Positions 33,312 through 44,204 of a stretch of DNA of 64,000 nucleotides are shown here, one piece after another. Below the pieces are notes generated by a model. It searched no databases. It was not told the DNA's origin and saw only the letters and a list, made by a program, of their open reading frames with translations. This stretch comes from Poa pratensis (lineage: Eukaryota; Streptophyta; Magnoliopsida; Poales; Poaceae). How positions within the stretch are numbered: position 1 is the stretch's first letter; every line of letters begins with the position of its first letter. The translations under genes and the position numbers were made by a program. The stretch covers positions 90,090,723 through 90,154,722 of the forward strand of contig CAMZMU010000034.1 in the NCBI GenBank assembly GCA_947311845.1, given 5' to 3'.

Positions 33312-36300
33312 AGCATCCCCAAGCTTAGTTCTACTCGTCCTCGAGTAGGTAAAACGATAACAACAAATAATTTCTGAGGAGACATGCTTTCACACAATCT
33401 TGATCATATATTGCAAGGCTCATGTCATGAATGAAGTGACTCAAAGCAATGGTCTATAGTTTGCTAACAATAGATAAAGAGTAAACAATGAATCATATAA
33501 GCAAAAACTTTTCATGAATAGTACTTTCAAGACAAGCATCAAAAAGTTTTGCATAAGAGGTAACTCATAAAGCAATAGATTCAAAGTAAAAGGCATTGAA
33601 GCAACACAAAGGATGATTAAGTTTCAGCAATTGCTTTCAACTTGTAACATGTATATCTCATGGATAGTTGTCAACATAAAGCAATATAACAAGTGCAATA
33701 AGTAAACATGTAAGAATCAATGCACACAAAGTTGACACAGTGTTTGCTTCTAAGATAGAAAGGAGTAGGTAAACTGACTCAACATAAAGTAAAAGATAGG
33801 CCCTTCGCAGAGGGAAGCAGGGATTAAATCATGTGCTAGAGCTTTTTAAGTTTTCGAAAGCATATAGAGAGCACAAAATAAGTATTTGAGAGGTGTTTGT
33901 TGTTGTCAACGAATGGTAGTGGGCACTCTAACCCCCTTGTCAACCAGACTTTCAAGAGCGGCTCCCATGAAGGACGTTATCTCTACCAGCAAGGTAGATC
34001 ATCCCTCTTCTCTTTTGTTTACACATGTATTTTAGTTTCTTTATAGATGACACTCCTCCCAACCTTTTGCTTACACAAGCCATGGCTAACCGAATCCTCG
34101 GGTGCCTTCCAACATTCACATACCATGGAGGAGTGTCTATTTGCAAATTAAGTTGCTTACTGATAAATCAGGGCAAAACATGTGAAGAGAATTATTAATG
34201 AAAGTTGTAATTAATTGGGGCTGGGCACCCCGTTGCCAGCTCTTTTTGCAAATTATTGGATAAGCGGATGTATATGCCACTAGTCCATTGGTGAAAGTCT
34301 GTCAGAAGTAAATGACAAGATTGAAAGATAAAACACCACATACTTCCTCATGAGCTATAAAACATTGACACAAATAAGGAGTAATAAAGTTTTGAATAGT
34401 TTAAAGGTAGCACATGAAATATTTACTTGGAATGGCAGGAAATACCACATAGTAGGTAGGTATGGTGGACACAAATGGCATGGGTTTTGGCTCAAGTTTT
34501 GGATGCACGAGAAGCATTCCCTCTCAGTACAGAGTTTAGGCTAGCAAGGTTGTTTGAAGCAAACACAAGTATAAACCGGTACAGCAAGAATCACATAAAA
34601 ACATATTGCAAGTATTATAAGACTCTACACTGTCTTCCTTGTTGCTCAAACATTTTACCAGAAAATATCTAGACCTTAGAGAGAACAAATATGCATCCCA
34701 AGTCTCAACAAGCTCTACGGTAGTTCTCCACTACTAGGCTTTAACTACATGATGCAAGAGCTTAAACATGATCTACTTGAGAGCTCAAAACAATTGCAAA
34801 GTATCAAATCGAAACAAGACAATGATCTACAAGAATGCATATGTCTTTTCCAATACCAACTACTACATGTAGCATTTTCTTTCTTCCAAACAAACACCAA
34901 TCAATTTATTTAAACATAAACTCTCCAAATGATAATATAATGCAGCAAGAGAGTATTTATAAACAAGTGCTAACAGCTCGAAGAGATGCATGAAAAACAG
35001 GAGCTAAAAGCACTGCAGTAGCTAGTTAAGAATACTCAACAAATATAAGTGAAGAACATGAGTATTCACATGAAAAAGCGGAGCGTGTCTCTCTCCCACA
35101 CAAGGATTGCTAGGATCCGAATTTATTCAAACAAAACAAAAATAAAAGCACACAGACGCTCCAAGTAAAGCGCATAAGATGTGAAAGAATTAAAATATAG
35201 TTTCACTAGAGATGACCTGATAAGTTGTTGATGAAGAAGGGGATGCCTTGGGCATCCCCAAGCTTAGACGCTTGAGTCTCTGAATATGGTTGGGATGAAC
35301 CACGGGGGCATCCCCAAGCTTAGGCTTTTCACTCTTCTTGATCACATAATATCACCCTTCTCGCTTGATCCTTGAAAACTTCCTTCACACCAAACTCAAG
35401 ACAGTTCTCATTAGAGGGTTAGTGCATAATCAAAAATTCTCATATTCTGTAATGATACAATCAATCCCAAAGCTTCTGGACATTAGCTACAGCCACCAAT
35501 GCTTTGTGGAGCAAAGAAATCCACAAAACATCGTAAAAGAGCGAATGCAAAACAAAAGGCAGAATCTGTCAAAAACAGAACAGTCTGAAGACGAATTTTT
35601 TCGAGGCACTTAAGTTGTCCAGTTTAATGAAAGTTGCGTACATATCTGAGGAAGATGCGTGATTTTTTCAGAATTTTTGAATTTTCTACAGGGAGAAAAG
35701 CTCAAATTCGTGACAGCTAAAAATCTGTTCTGCGCAGAAATCCAAATCTTGCATCAACTTTCAATAAAGACTTTACTTGGCACAACAATGCAATAAAATA
35801 AAGATACAAAGGAGTTGCTACAGAAGTAACAACCCTTGACTCAAAGAAAAAAAATAACAAAATAAAAACATGGGTTGTCTCCCATAAGCGCTTTTCTTTA
35901 AAGCCTTTTAGCTAGGCATAGTGATTTTTATGATGCCCACATAAAGATGAGAGTTGAAACATAAAAGAGAGCATCAAGAAGCATATATAAAACATGTTTA
36001 AATCTAACACTCTTTCTATGCATAGGAGTCTTGTAAGAAAACAAGTCAATGAAGAACAAAGTGACTAGCATAGAAATGCAAAACAAGTGTAACTTCAAAA
36101 ATTTCAACATAAAGAGAGAAGACTTAATATTATTGTGATATATGAAATCGTGTCTCCCTCTCTCATAAGGACCAGTAGGTCTTAAAGTACCCAGCAAATA
36201 AAAGCAAATCAAGAGAAAGCTCAAAACATTCATCATAAAGAGAAGTTTAGTAACATAAGATTTCTATAACCATACTTTCCTCTCTCAAAATAATTTTCAG

Positions 36301-36443
36301 CGGCATCATGAATAAACTCAACAATATAGCTATCACATAAGCATTCTTATCATGATCCATGCATAAAGTATCATTACTCTCCACATAAGCATGAATCATT
36401 AGTAATAGTGAGAGTAAAAGTATCACATCCATCATTGTAATCA

Positions 36444-36881
36444 TCAAAATTGGAGGCATAGAATAATCATAATGAATTTTATCCTCAATAGTAGATGGAC
36501 TGAAATATCATATTCATCATTGTAAACATCATATATAGGAGGCATATCATAATCAACATAAACTATATCCTCAATAGTAGGTGGACTGAAAATATCACAA
36601 TGATTATAATTATCATATATTGGAGGCAAAGTATCATCAAAGCAAATTTCCTCCTTAAAGCTTGGGGGACTAAAAATATCATATTCATCACAACCAGCTT
36701 CCCCAAGCTTAGACTTTTCCATAGCATTAGCAATAATGGTGTTCAAAGAATTTATAGTAATACCATTGCTACCATCATGCAAACAAGCCTCCATAGGTTT
36801 TTTAATTTTCTCTTCAAAAGCATCATGTCCTAATTCAATATAAAGTTCATAAAGATCTCTAATTTTTTTGTTGTTTTCCAT
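36444..36881 (-). CDS. Small ORF of the non-autonomous LTR element (145 aa), function unknown
   Basis: The frame starts MENNKKIRDLYELYIELGHD at 36881 and encodes an acidic protein. After an N-terminal helix (about residues 1-50) it shows repeated motifs EYDIFSPPSFKE, HCDIFSPPTIED and DDTLPPIYDNYN, YDMPPIYDVYND, that is, two tandem copies of a unit of about 23-25 residues. It lies just inside the primer-binding end of the element, where gag would be. I recall similar short gag-position frames in non-autonomous grass retrotransposons but cannot name a function. The C-terminal part may run past a frameshift (IKFIMIILCLQF is not like the repeat). Confidence 0.45.
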   Translation of the reverse strand: MENNKKIRDLYELYIELGHDAFEEKIKKPMEACLHDGSNGITINSLNTIIANAMEKSKLGEAGCDEYDIFSPPSFKEEICFDDTLPPIYDNYNHCDIFSPPTIEDIVYVDYDMPPIYDVYNDEYDISVHLLLRIKFIMIILCLQF

Positions 36882-36991
36882 TAAGCCTAACTAGTGAAAA
36901 TAAAAACAAGAAACAAAAAGAAATAATTGCAGAATCTAAAGGAGATACCTTCCAACGCTTACCTCCCCGGCAACGGCGCCAGAAAATAGCT

Positions 36992-38576
36992 TGATGTCTA
37001 CGCACGTTCTATTCTTGTAGACAGTGTTGGGCCTCCAAGAGCAGAGGTTTGTAGAACAGCAGCAAGTTTCCCTTAAGTGAATCACCCAAGGTTTATCGAA
37101 CTCAGGGAGGTAGAGGTCAAAGATATTCCTCTCAAGCAACCCTGCAATTAAGATACAAGAAGTCTCTTGTGTCCCCAACACACCCAATACACTTGTCAGA
37201 TGTATAGGTGCACTAGTTCGGCGAAGAGATAGTGAAATACAAGATAGGGATGATTATAAGTAGTAACTGCAATCTGAAATAAAGATGGCAGCAAGCAAAC
37301 ATGTAGCAGAACTTGTTGTAAACGGTGTTTCAATGCTTAGAAACAAGGCCTAGGGATCATACTTTCACTAGTGGACACTCTCAACAATGATCTCATAACT
37401 GAATAAGTAAAAGCTACTCTTAAACACTCTCTTGTTGGATAACAAACACCATTCATTGTGTAGGGCTACAAAAGCACACCTCAAGCCGGAGTAAACAAGC
37501 GCCACAACGTCATAAAGGAGTCACACACGGTGCACACACTGTCACCTTTACACCGTGGAGAGTACCGGAGTTCATATTAAAGTAACCTATAGAGTGCATA
37601 ATAGATAAAGAGTAACATCTACATATTCAACTAGATTAGCACAACTGAACACAAGTAAATACTACTCGGGATTATTCTCCTTCTTGATGAAGCAAGAGTA
37701 CTATGCGTAGGGCTGCAAAAGCACACCTCAAAGTCTGAGTAAACAAACACCACAATTCCCAAGAATAAGCCATGATAAATGTCTAAATTATTCATAGAGT
37801 CACACAAGTACCCACACTGTCACCTTGATACCGTGTTGTCACAATGACTCCAGAAACTAGACAAAATCACTTGAGTAGCATAAACATTATTAATGTATTC
37901 AGCGATACTAGCAATACACATGATCACATAAAGATCACACCATGGGAGAGAGAGATGAACCACATAGCTACCGGTAGAGCCCTCAGCCTCGGGGGAGAAC
38001 TACTCCCTCCTCATCATGGGAGTCAGCAGCGGCGATGAAGATGGCGGTGATGTCGATGGAGATGACTCCGGGGCAATTCCCCGTCCCGGCAGCGTGCCGG
38101 AACAGAGACTTCTGTCCCCCGAAACTTGTCGTCGATGGCGGCGGCGCTGCGGAACCTTGGTGGAATATGACTTGGTGTTTTAGGGTTTTCGCGTCTGAGC
38201 AAATATAGGCGAAGGGGCGATGTCGGTGGAGGCTCGAGGGGCCCACACCATAGGGCGGCGCGGCCAGGGGGCCCACCGCGCCAGCAGGTGGTGTGGCCTC
38301 CTCGGAGTCCTCCTTCGTCTCTCCTTCGGACTCCGTGACGGTGCTGGAAAAATAGGGACTTGGCCTTTTGTTTCGTGCAATTCCGAGAATATTCGCAGAA
38401 GTACTTTTCTGGAACCAAAAACAGCAGAAAACAGGGAACTGGCACTGTGGCATCTTGTTAATAGGTTAGTCCCAGAAAATGCATAAAAATGATATGAAGT
38501 GTATACAAAACATGTAGCAAATGGTATAATATAAGCATGGAGCATCAGAAATTATGGATACATTGGAGACGTATCA
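36992..38576 (-). repeat. LTR (5' LTR of the minus-strand element)
   Basis: TGATGTCTACGCACG...GGAGACGTATCA, partner of 31734-33311. In the minus sense this LTR holds the promoter; no TATA box was assigned. Open frames around 37983-38545 are shared with the other LTR and differ by frameshifts, so they are not real genes. Confidence 0.95.
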
Positions 38577-38855
38577 GTCACCTAAAGAAGCAGGAAGCTT
38601 GGCACTAGTGTCAATGGGAGTGGACAGCGATTTGCAATGAAGCATGGCCGCACGTTCAAGAAGTTCAAGTGCATATTGCTCCTGGAAGAGAAAGAGAGCA
38701 TCCGATGTACGAGTGACCGCAATACAAAGGAAATAATGAAGGGCCCCATATCCGTCATGGCAAACTCCAATCGTAGGGCCGCAAGAAGACGATGCAGTAG
38801 TGTCGTAGTGGACGCCGTGAAGACTATGTCATCAACATATAACAACAAATTGGAC
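38577..38855 (-). mobile_element. Copia fragment, 5' side of the interrupted element (reverse transcriptase)
   Basis: The minus strand reads LLLYVDDIVFTASTTTLLHRLLAALRLEFAMTDMGP, the copia reverse-transcriptase YVDD active-site block, followed by frameshifted downstream sequence towards 38580. It joins with 31733 across the GTCAC duplication. Copia similarity stops at about 38855 and is followed by GCCGACGGC-rich sequence, so this element is truncated there. Confidence 0.85.
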
Positions 38856-38859
38856 ACAG

Positions 38860-38940
38860 GGTTAAGCCGTCGGCATAGGTTCACCAGGGCAAAGCCGACG
38901 GCAAAGGTTCACCGGGGCTAAGCCGACGGCTTGTCCCTCT
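38860..38940. repeat. GCCGACGGC repeats like CACTA subterminal sequence
   Basis: AAGCCGTCGGCATAGGTTCACC, AAAGCCGACGGCAAAGGTTCACC and TAAGCCGACGGCTTGTC follow one another. The GCCGACGGC core is the same as in the CACTA end at 4905-5172. No CACTA terminus was found here, so it may be the remnant of an element or of its target. Confidence 0.5.
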
Positions 38941-39056
38941 CATTTTTTCTATTTTTCATTTAACATGAAATAAATCATATCTTTAAATCCGTAAATCGAA
39001 ATTAAATAAATAAAATGTCTAAATCGATTAGAAAAATAAGAGGAATCCAAATATTT

Positions 39057-39415
39057 GAAGCTTTTCTACTGTGGGGGAGCCCCCCATAGTCCTTTATTCA
39101 GCACCAAAACCGTACAAAATTACAAGCTATTTACAAATAGAAATAAACTTTACAGAAGAGAACTAAGCCATAAATCTAGAGGAGGGAAAAGAGAACCCTT
39201 TAACCTATGTTTTAACAAGGTCATATCAGCAACAAACCCAGCTTTCCAGCTTCTAAAAGAGGGTCTAATGTTCTCAAAAACCCAATCATTACGCTGCTTC
39301 CAAATGTTCCAGCAAGCAAGAATCAACACCTCCATGAAGCAAGGCCCCTGGAAAGCCCTTTTTGCCTGCAACATACAAGCTGCAATATCACCATTGCCCC
39401 AGTCAATCTGTAAGT
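39057..39415 (-). mobile_element. LINE 3'-end fragment
   Basis: On the minus strand the frame 39374-39150 encodes FMEVLILACWNIWKQRNDWVFENI and SFRSWKAGFVADMTLLKHRLK, typical of the C-terminal end of grass LINE ORF2. It is followed by GCTGAATAAAGGACTATGGGGGGCTCCCCCACAGTAG, the usual 3' UTR. The poly-A tail and the rest of the element are missing. Confidence 0.8.
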
Positions 39416-39666
39416 AATTCCAAATTCGGGCACTGAACTGAATATGACATCCATATCATCATTTTCACCATGCATATTACTTTTTGCAACATATTTTCGG
39501 TACTTGCTTAATAAAAAAGTCATTTTTGACAGTTAAAAAAGGAAAATAATATTTATAAAAATAATTTGGAAATTGTTTTTGCCAACAATGTTTGCCATAA
39601 CAAGACACACCTATGTATCAAATATGGACACATTATCACAAACTATGGCACGGGATGGTCATAACT

Positions 39667-40630
39667 GTAGGGGATCGTAGACAGAAAACAAAAAATTTCC
39701 TACCGACGATAACCATAAACTAGCCAGGATCTATACTATGCAGATATACTAATACGGAGGAGATCTGAATACATACCCTTGTAGTCTGGAAGCGGGATTA
39801 CGTTCCTGCACAAACGTTGTCGGTGGAGACGACGGCGCCGACCTCAGGGTCGTGTAGTGGAAGAAGACAGCTCCCAGCACCAAACAATGGTGCCTCGCGG
39901 TTCCACACACGTACGGTGTGGATGACGACCTCCGGGATCCAGATCCAGCAGAGCAGCGGAAGTGGAAGAGTGGATCTAGCAGCACGGCGGTGTGCGTATA
40001 GTAGAGAGATTTCACTCCTCGTACGCAGCTCCAGAAACGGAACCACGCTCAAGCTAGGAGAGAAGAAGAGAGAATTGGTGTGTTTTCAAAGGCATGGGGG
40101 TCCCCTATTTAAAGGAGGAGGAGGGAGGCCAACTCCCTTGGCTAGGCCATGTGGGACTAAACCCTACATGGCCATGCACCGGCCAAGGGCAGCCGGCCAC
40201 CTAGGTGGGCCCCATTCGGCCCACCTAGGGCGGCTGGCCCTCCTCCCTCCTTTTTTTTCCTTTTTCCTTTTTGGGATTTTTCCCTAATGGGTCTCTAAGG
40301 CCCATTTAGGTTTAATGCCTTTTTAAAATTCGAATTTAATTAATTAAAAAATATATTTAATCATTAATAACACTTATTAATATTAAATTCATATTATTTA
40401 ATCCATTCGGGCTCCGAAACATATTTCGTTGCCTCCGATCAACATCGGACAAGTTCCGGAACACTTCCAGAGTTCCCGGTTTCTTTTCTCTCTAAATCCA
40501 ATCTAATCGTCACCACACTTAAGTGTGTTACCCCACGGTTCGGGATCACTCCAGAAATGATCGAGACACCCTCTCCGATCAATGACTAACAGCGGGATCT
40601 GGATATCCATGATATCCCTGTGCGTCCACG
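39667..40630. mobile_element. LTR-like repeat fragment, family not resolved
   Basis: The segment begins TGTAGGGGATCGTAG and contains AATTTCCTACCGACG, a GC-rich part with CCACCTAGGTGGGCC palindromes, AT-rich TAATTAATTAAAAAATATATTTAATC and GGTTCGGGATCACTCC with GATCGAGACACCCTCTCCGATC. The style matches LTR or near-LTR sequence of Triticeae copia elements, probably in minus orientation, but no matching second LTR and no end at 40630 could be set. Short frames at 39749-40287 are on both strands and not credible. Confidence 0.5.
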
Positions 40631-40639
40631 AATGTCTTC

Positions 40640-42577
40640 TATCGTTTATACCAAAGATGCGGAGGGCGATGCTCGCGCCGGTAAGCCCCCCGCAGGAGCT
40701 CCACTACCTCCAGGAACCAGGATCAAGGTAGGTGCCCCACTGCCCCTGAGCTCCTCTCATCACTATTTTTAAATTATATTTCTAGTGCCTGCCCTGGGTT
40801 ATTTGATTTTCTGAGTTTGGTTTCCAGGCTCGAGGTCTAGCAGACAGCCACCAGCCACCAGCCACCAGGTGTGGATTGGAAGTTTGACAATGTAACTTCA
40901 GTATTTGCACACTCCTCTCGTTTAATCAAGCTGACAAGGGCCCTGTGATTTTCGCGTGGCTGCCATTGCAGGGAACCTTGGCTGAGGAACAGTCCAAGGG
41001 TGGCATTTGGGAGCTCTTCAGCGAGGCCCATCGGAGTAATTACTCAATCTTCCCTTGCCTTCCACAAATTTGGTGTCATGTGCGTGCTACAACCTCGTCA
41101 TAGGGACGGTTATGAGTTATGACTGAATGTGTGCTACTTTGTGTCACGCTGTCGGAAGTTTGGAACGATTTCAGTTACAGCTATGTACCCACATCGCTCT
41201 GTTGTTCACTGATGACGAATTGTGGTATCTTGCTGATATCCTGTATCTCCACAAGCAGCTGCCTTTGGCCATTGAGGAGCTCAAGAAATCGCTGGATGAA
41301 AATTAGTCGCTTCTTCAGGAAATGGAAGCACTAGAAATGGAAATACAAGGTAAATAAGAGTAAATAAACTAGTAGGAACCAGAATGTGTAGCCTAGTATA
41401 ACGGAACCCAAATGTGAGTTCAATTTGCTTGGTATTGCTACTGTAAAGTATAACTCGTATCTAAAACTGTATACAGTAGCCTTTTTCTCCCCTTTATGTA
41501 TTTCTTGTTCTTGTCATCTCATAGGACCACTTTTCAGGTAGTGCCAGCACAATCATCCAGTTTTTCTGAGTTGGTTCTGCGTATAGATGCACTGGCCATT
41601 TCTGGAACTATTGGGACGGCAGAAGCATCTGATTTAAGAAAGAAAGTTGATGACAAACGAAACATGATAGAAAGTTCCTTCTATTGAAGGAAAATCCTTC
41701 TGGAAAAAGGTACTTAGGCGACGCCTTGGATTCCACTGTGGTCTGTTGTTGTATGTAACGTACTGCTTTGTATTGAATCCCTTTTTTCAGCTATTTTAAT
41801 GAAATCTCACGAAGTACGGTTCATTTGTCAGGTAGGATGTATCCGTGACGCTTATTCAGTTATGGGTAATCTATAAGAAAGCAGTTCATATTGCTCAGGG
41901 CATAGGAGCTCAGGTTTGTATTATTAACTTTTACTTGCGTTTTATTTGGGCCTAAACAGTCAGGTTTGCTATTAGCATATTTACCAGAACTTATCCTCTG
42001 CAGGTCATCTTAATGGAAAACAAAGGCTCTGCAGTGAATTCAACTGAGCACGCGAAGGAAGAGATAAGGGTAAAAACATGTTATGACTATTAGCAGATTT
42101 ACTATAGATTATGTACAATTAGTCATCTCTGCATAAATTAACTGAGGGAGCTTTTGAACCATCAGCATAAACAAAGTTACTTTGCCAGGAAGCAAATATC
42201 AGGAACGTCTTTGCTCTGAACAGGCCAAGACATAGCTAACATAATTTGCTCCCATTGTGCAGACCCTGGTGAGATTTACGGATTAAGGATGCAATGGCAA
42301 AGGGTTTCTCATTGGACGCTCAGTGCTATGACATAAATTGGTAAGCTTATTCCTTTATAAGGAAGCTTTTCCATGGAAGGTCATGAGACAGCAGCTCCCA
42401 AATGAAAAGGTACAGCTTCTAAAAAACAGTATCAAGGTGCAGATTTTTGACATAAACAATCTTGTATGTTTAGTTTGGACGCGACCTGCAAATCAAGTTA
42501 AGAAGTTTTATTTTCGTGTGGTTGCCTACTCCACAAATGCTGAAAATGATTTGAAAATCCTTTGTATAAATTTGTAA
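40640..42577 (+). pseudogene. Unidentified coiled-coil protein gene (block copy 2), broken
   Basis: Exons can be read with splice consensus: to 40727 (LPPGTRIK then GTAGGT), from 40828, 40972-41035 (GTLAEEQSKGGIWELFSEAHR), about 41184-41349 (TDDELWYLADILYLHKQLPL, EELKKSLDE, EMEALEMEIQ), 41538-41687 (VVPAQSSSFSELVLRIDALA and SGTIGTAEASDLRKKVDD), and 42004-42069 (VILMENKGSAVNSTEHAKEE). An in-frame TAG after LDEN in the fourth exon and a TGA after SSFY break it. Heptad-like charge patterns indicate a coiled coil. I do not know the family; an SMC-hinge/ATPase relative is one guess I cannot support. It reads towards the tail of the WAK gene. Confidence 0.55.
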
Positions 42578-42849
42578 TTTTCCATCCTAATAAATGATTG
42601 CAAGTTCTCTTTATATCCTATTACTTTTAACAACTTTTTTATAAAAAAATACAAAAGCGGTAATCAATTAATGGACATAATTGCATATTATTAGCTTATG
42701 TCATTTCTACAATTCCACTGAATTATACTCTCCGCGTGAGTATAGATCTTTCCTTGTGTTCAGTTTTCTATGACCGTCATATATGCATTTATTTTCTTCA
42801 AAATAATTCATATCTGAACGGATATGCAGAATGAATATGACAATATATT

Positions 42850-43720
42850 ATTCATGATATAGGACTCCTTCGTTCCCCTCTCCCGTGCTACAGTGCCTGA
42901 GAGAGGCGAAAACCAAGTTCTCCGTGTTCCCCTCTCCACCGACGGCCAGATCGGGGGTCCCTCTCCTCTCCGGCCGCCGTTCCGGCGGTGGGAGAGTGGA
43001 GGGGCCCTGGTTCTGTGCCTTAGGTGTGTACAGAGTAGTCTAGGTCTTCCCGGTGACGGCGGTGGGGTGGAGCCGGCGTTGCGTCTGTGGAATAAGGTGC
43101 CGGTGCGCGTTCTCCTCCTCGGCTTCGTCCTCTGTGGCGTCGTCGTCGTGCTGCCGGCGTTCTGTGCTTGTCGATCTTCGGATCTGGCGGGCTTTGGTCG
43201 CTTGGGCGAGGTCGTGGCGGCGGAGGTGACGACTTCGCTTTGGCCTTCTTGTCCCCTGTTCTCCGTCTTCGCGGCGGGGAGGCTTGCTCCGGCCTCTCTG
43301 TGGAGATTCTGGGGGTTGTGCAGGAGTTGGAGGTGCCGGTGCCTGTCTCCGGTTTCCCTGGCCGGCCGTGGTGGCGAGGGGGGAAGCGGGTGTGGTGCTC
43401 TGTGTGCAGCTCCGGTGGAAGGTTGGTGGCTACGGTGCGGCTCTGCAGATCCTTCGGCGTCTGCGTCCGCATCGGGGACAGGAAGCGCCATGGCCGTTCT
43501 CGTTCATCGTGCTCGGTTCCGGCGTCTGACGGCGGACAGCTTCTGCGGTCTTCTTCTTTGTGGGGGTGCTTCTTGTCTTGGAGGTGAGGCGGCCTGGCGT
43601 CTTCCCCTCCGGCGACGGCGTCGGCGGTTCGAAGAAGCTGAAGGTCTTGTTTGATTTGTACCTCTGTATTTCTTGTTTGTACTCTGTTAAGGTATGAATA
43701 CAAGGCTGTGTTCAAAAAAA
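42850..43720 (+). mobile_element. GC-rich retroposon, 871 bp, with 17-bp target duplication
   Basis: The insert is absent from block copy 1 (around 6680). It is flanked by GAATATGACAATATATT at 42833-42849 and 43721-43737, and ends with a short poly-A (TTCAAAAAAA), so it is a plus-strand non-LTR insertion. The body is GC-rich with a 253-codon frame (42893-43654) and others on the opposite strand; none has a recognised domain. The last 45 bases (TACTCTGTTAAGGTATGAATACAAGG) look like a plant LINE or retroposon 3' end. It lies a few bases beyond the WAK copy 2 stop codon. Confidence 0.85.
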
Positions 43721-44204
43721 GAATATGACAATATATTTCGATCTATGAGCTAAAGCTGTATGTACTGCTTCCTTCAAAATCAAGGACGTAATCCTGTGTG
43801 AACTTGTGGTTTACATTCTGTTGTTCCATGTCAAGCAAGCTCTGTCCCTCCTCCGTGTTGGCATCTGCTTGAGCCCATGGGTGGTGCTGGTATCTCCTCA
43901 GAATCTGTAGCCTCTCCGCAACCTCCTTCATTGTTGGCCGTTCCTGCCCATTCATGTTCAAGCATCTCATGATGAGGTGTGTGATCTCTTCGAGGGTTTC
44001 GCTGCTTATCTCATTCCTCACCTGGCTGTCCAGAAGCTCTTGGTGCTGGCCCACCTTCGCTGCCATCATGAAGCATAAAACAAGGCTTCTATCTTCCTCC
44101 GGTCCGTCGAAGTATAACGCCTTCTTCCTCGTCAGAAGCTCCAATAGGACGACACCAAAACTGTACACATCACTCTTCTCAGTCAGTCGGCATGTCATCA
44201 GGTA

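Larger units (their letters stand above)
31734..38576 (-). mobile_element. Non-autonomous LTR retrotransposon, 6843 bp, target duplication GTCAC
   Basis: Two LTRs of 1578 and 1585 bp (31734-33311 and 36992-38576), both TG...CA on the plus strand, enclose 3.7 kb. Flanks are GTCAC at 31729-31733 and 38577-38581, and the insertion splits a copia polymerase region. Next to the right LTR the minus strand reads ATTTTCTGGCGCCGTTGCCG, a primer-binding-site-like start. Next to the left LTR it reads CTAAGCTTGGGGATGC, a polypurine-tract-like end. The element therefore runs on the minus strand. No gag, protease, integrase or reverse transcriptase is visible; the only sizeable frame is at 36444-36881. It must have used enzymes from a related autonomous element. 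Confidence 0.95.

Noticed and set aside
39749..40287. A 156-codon frame in the LTR-like fragment
   Set aside because: It contains palindromic CCACCTAGGTGGG spacer text and has an opposing frame of similar length; it fits LTR-type sequence better.
5173..42577. Naming the unidentified coiled-coil gene as GMI1/DMS3-like (SMC hinge)
   Set aside because: The idea is attractive next to DRD1, but the visible exons do not contain a motif I can match; left as unknown.
42893..43654. A 253-codon frame in the GC-rich retroposon
   Set aside because: Equally long frames exist on the other strand (43020-43715, 42808-43491), no domain is recognised, and the base composition explains them.
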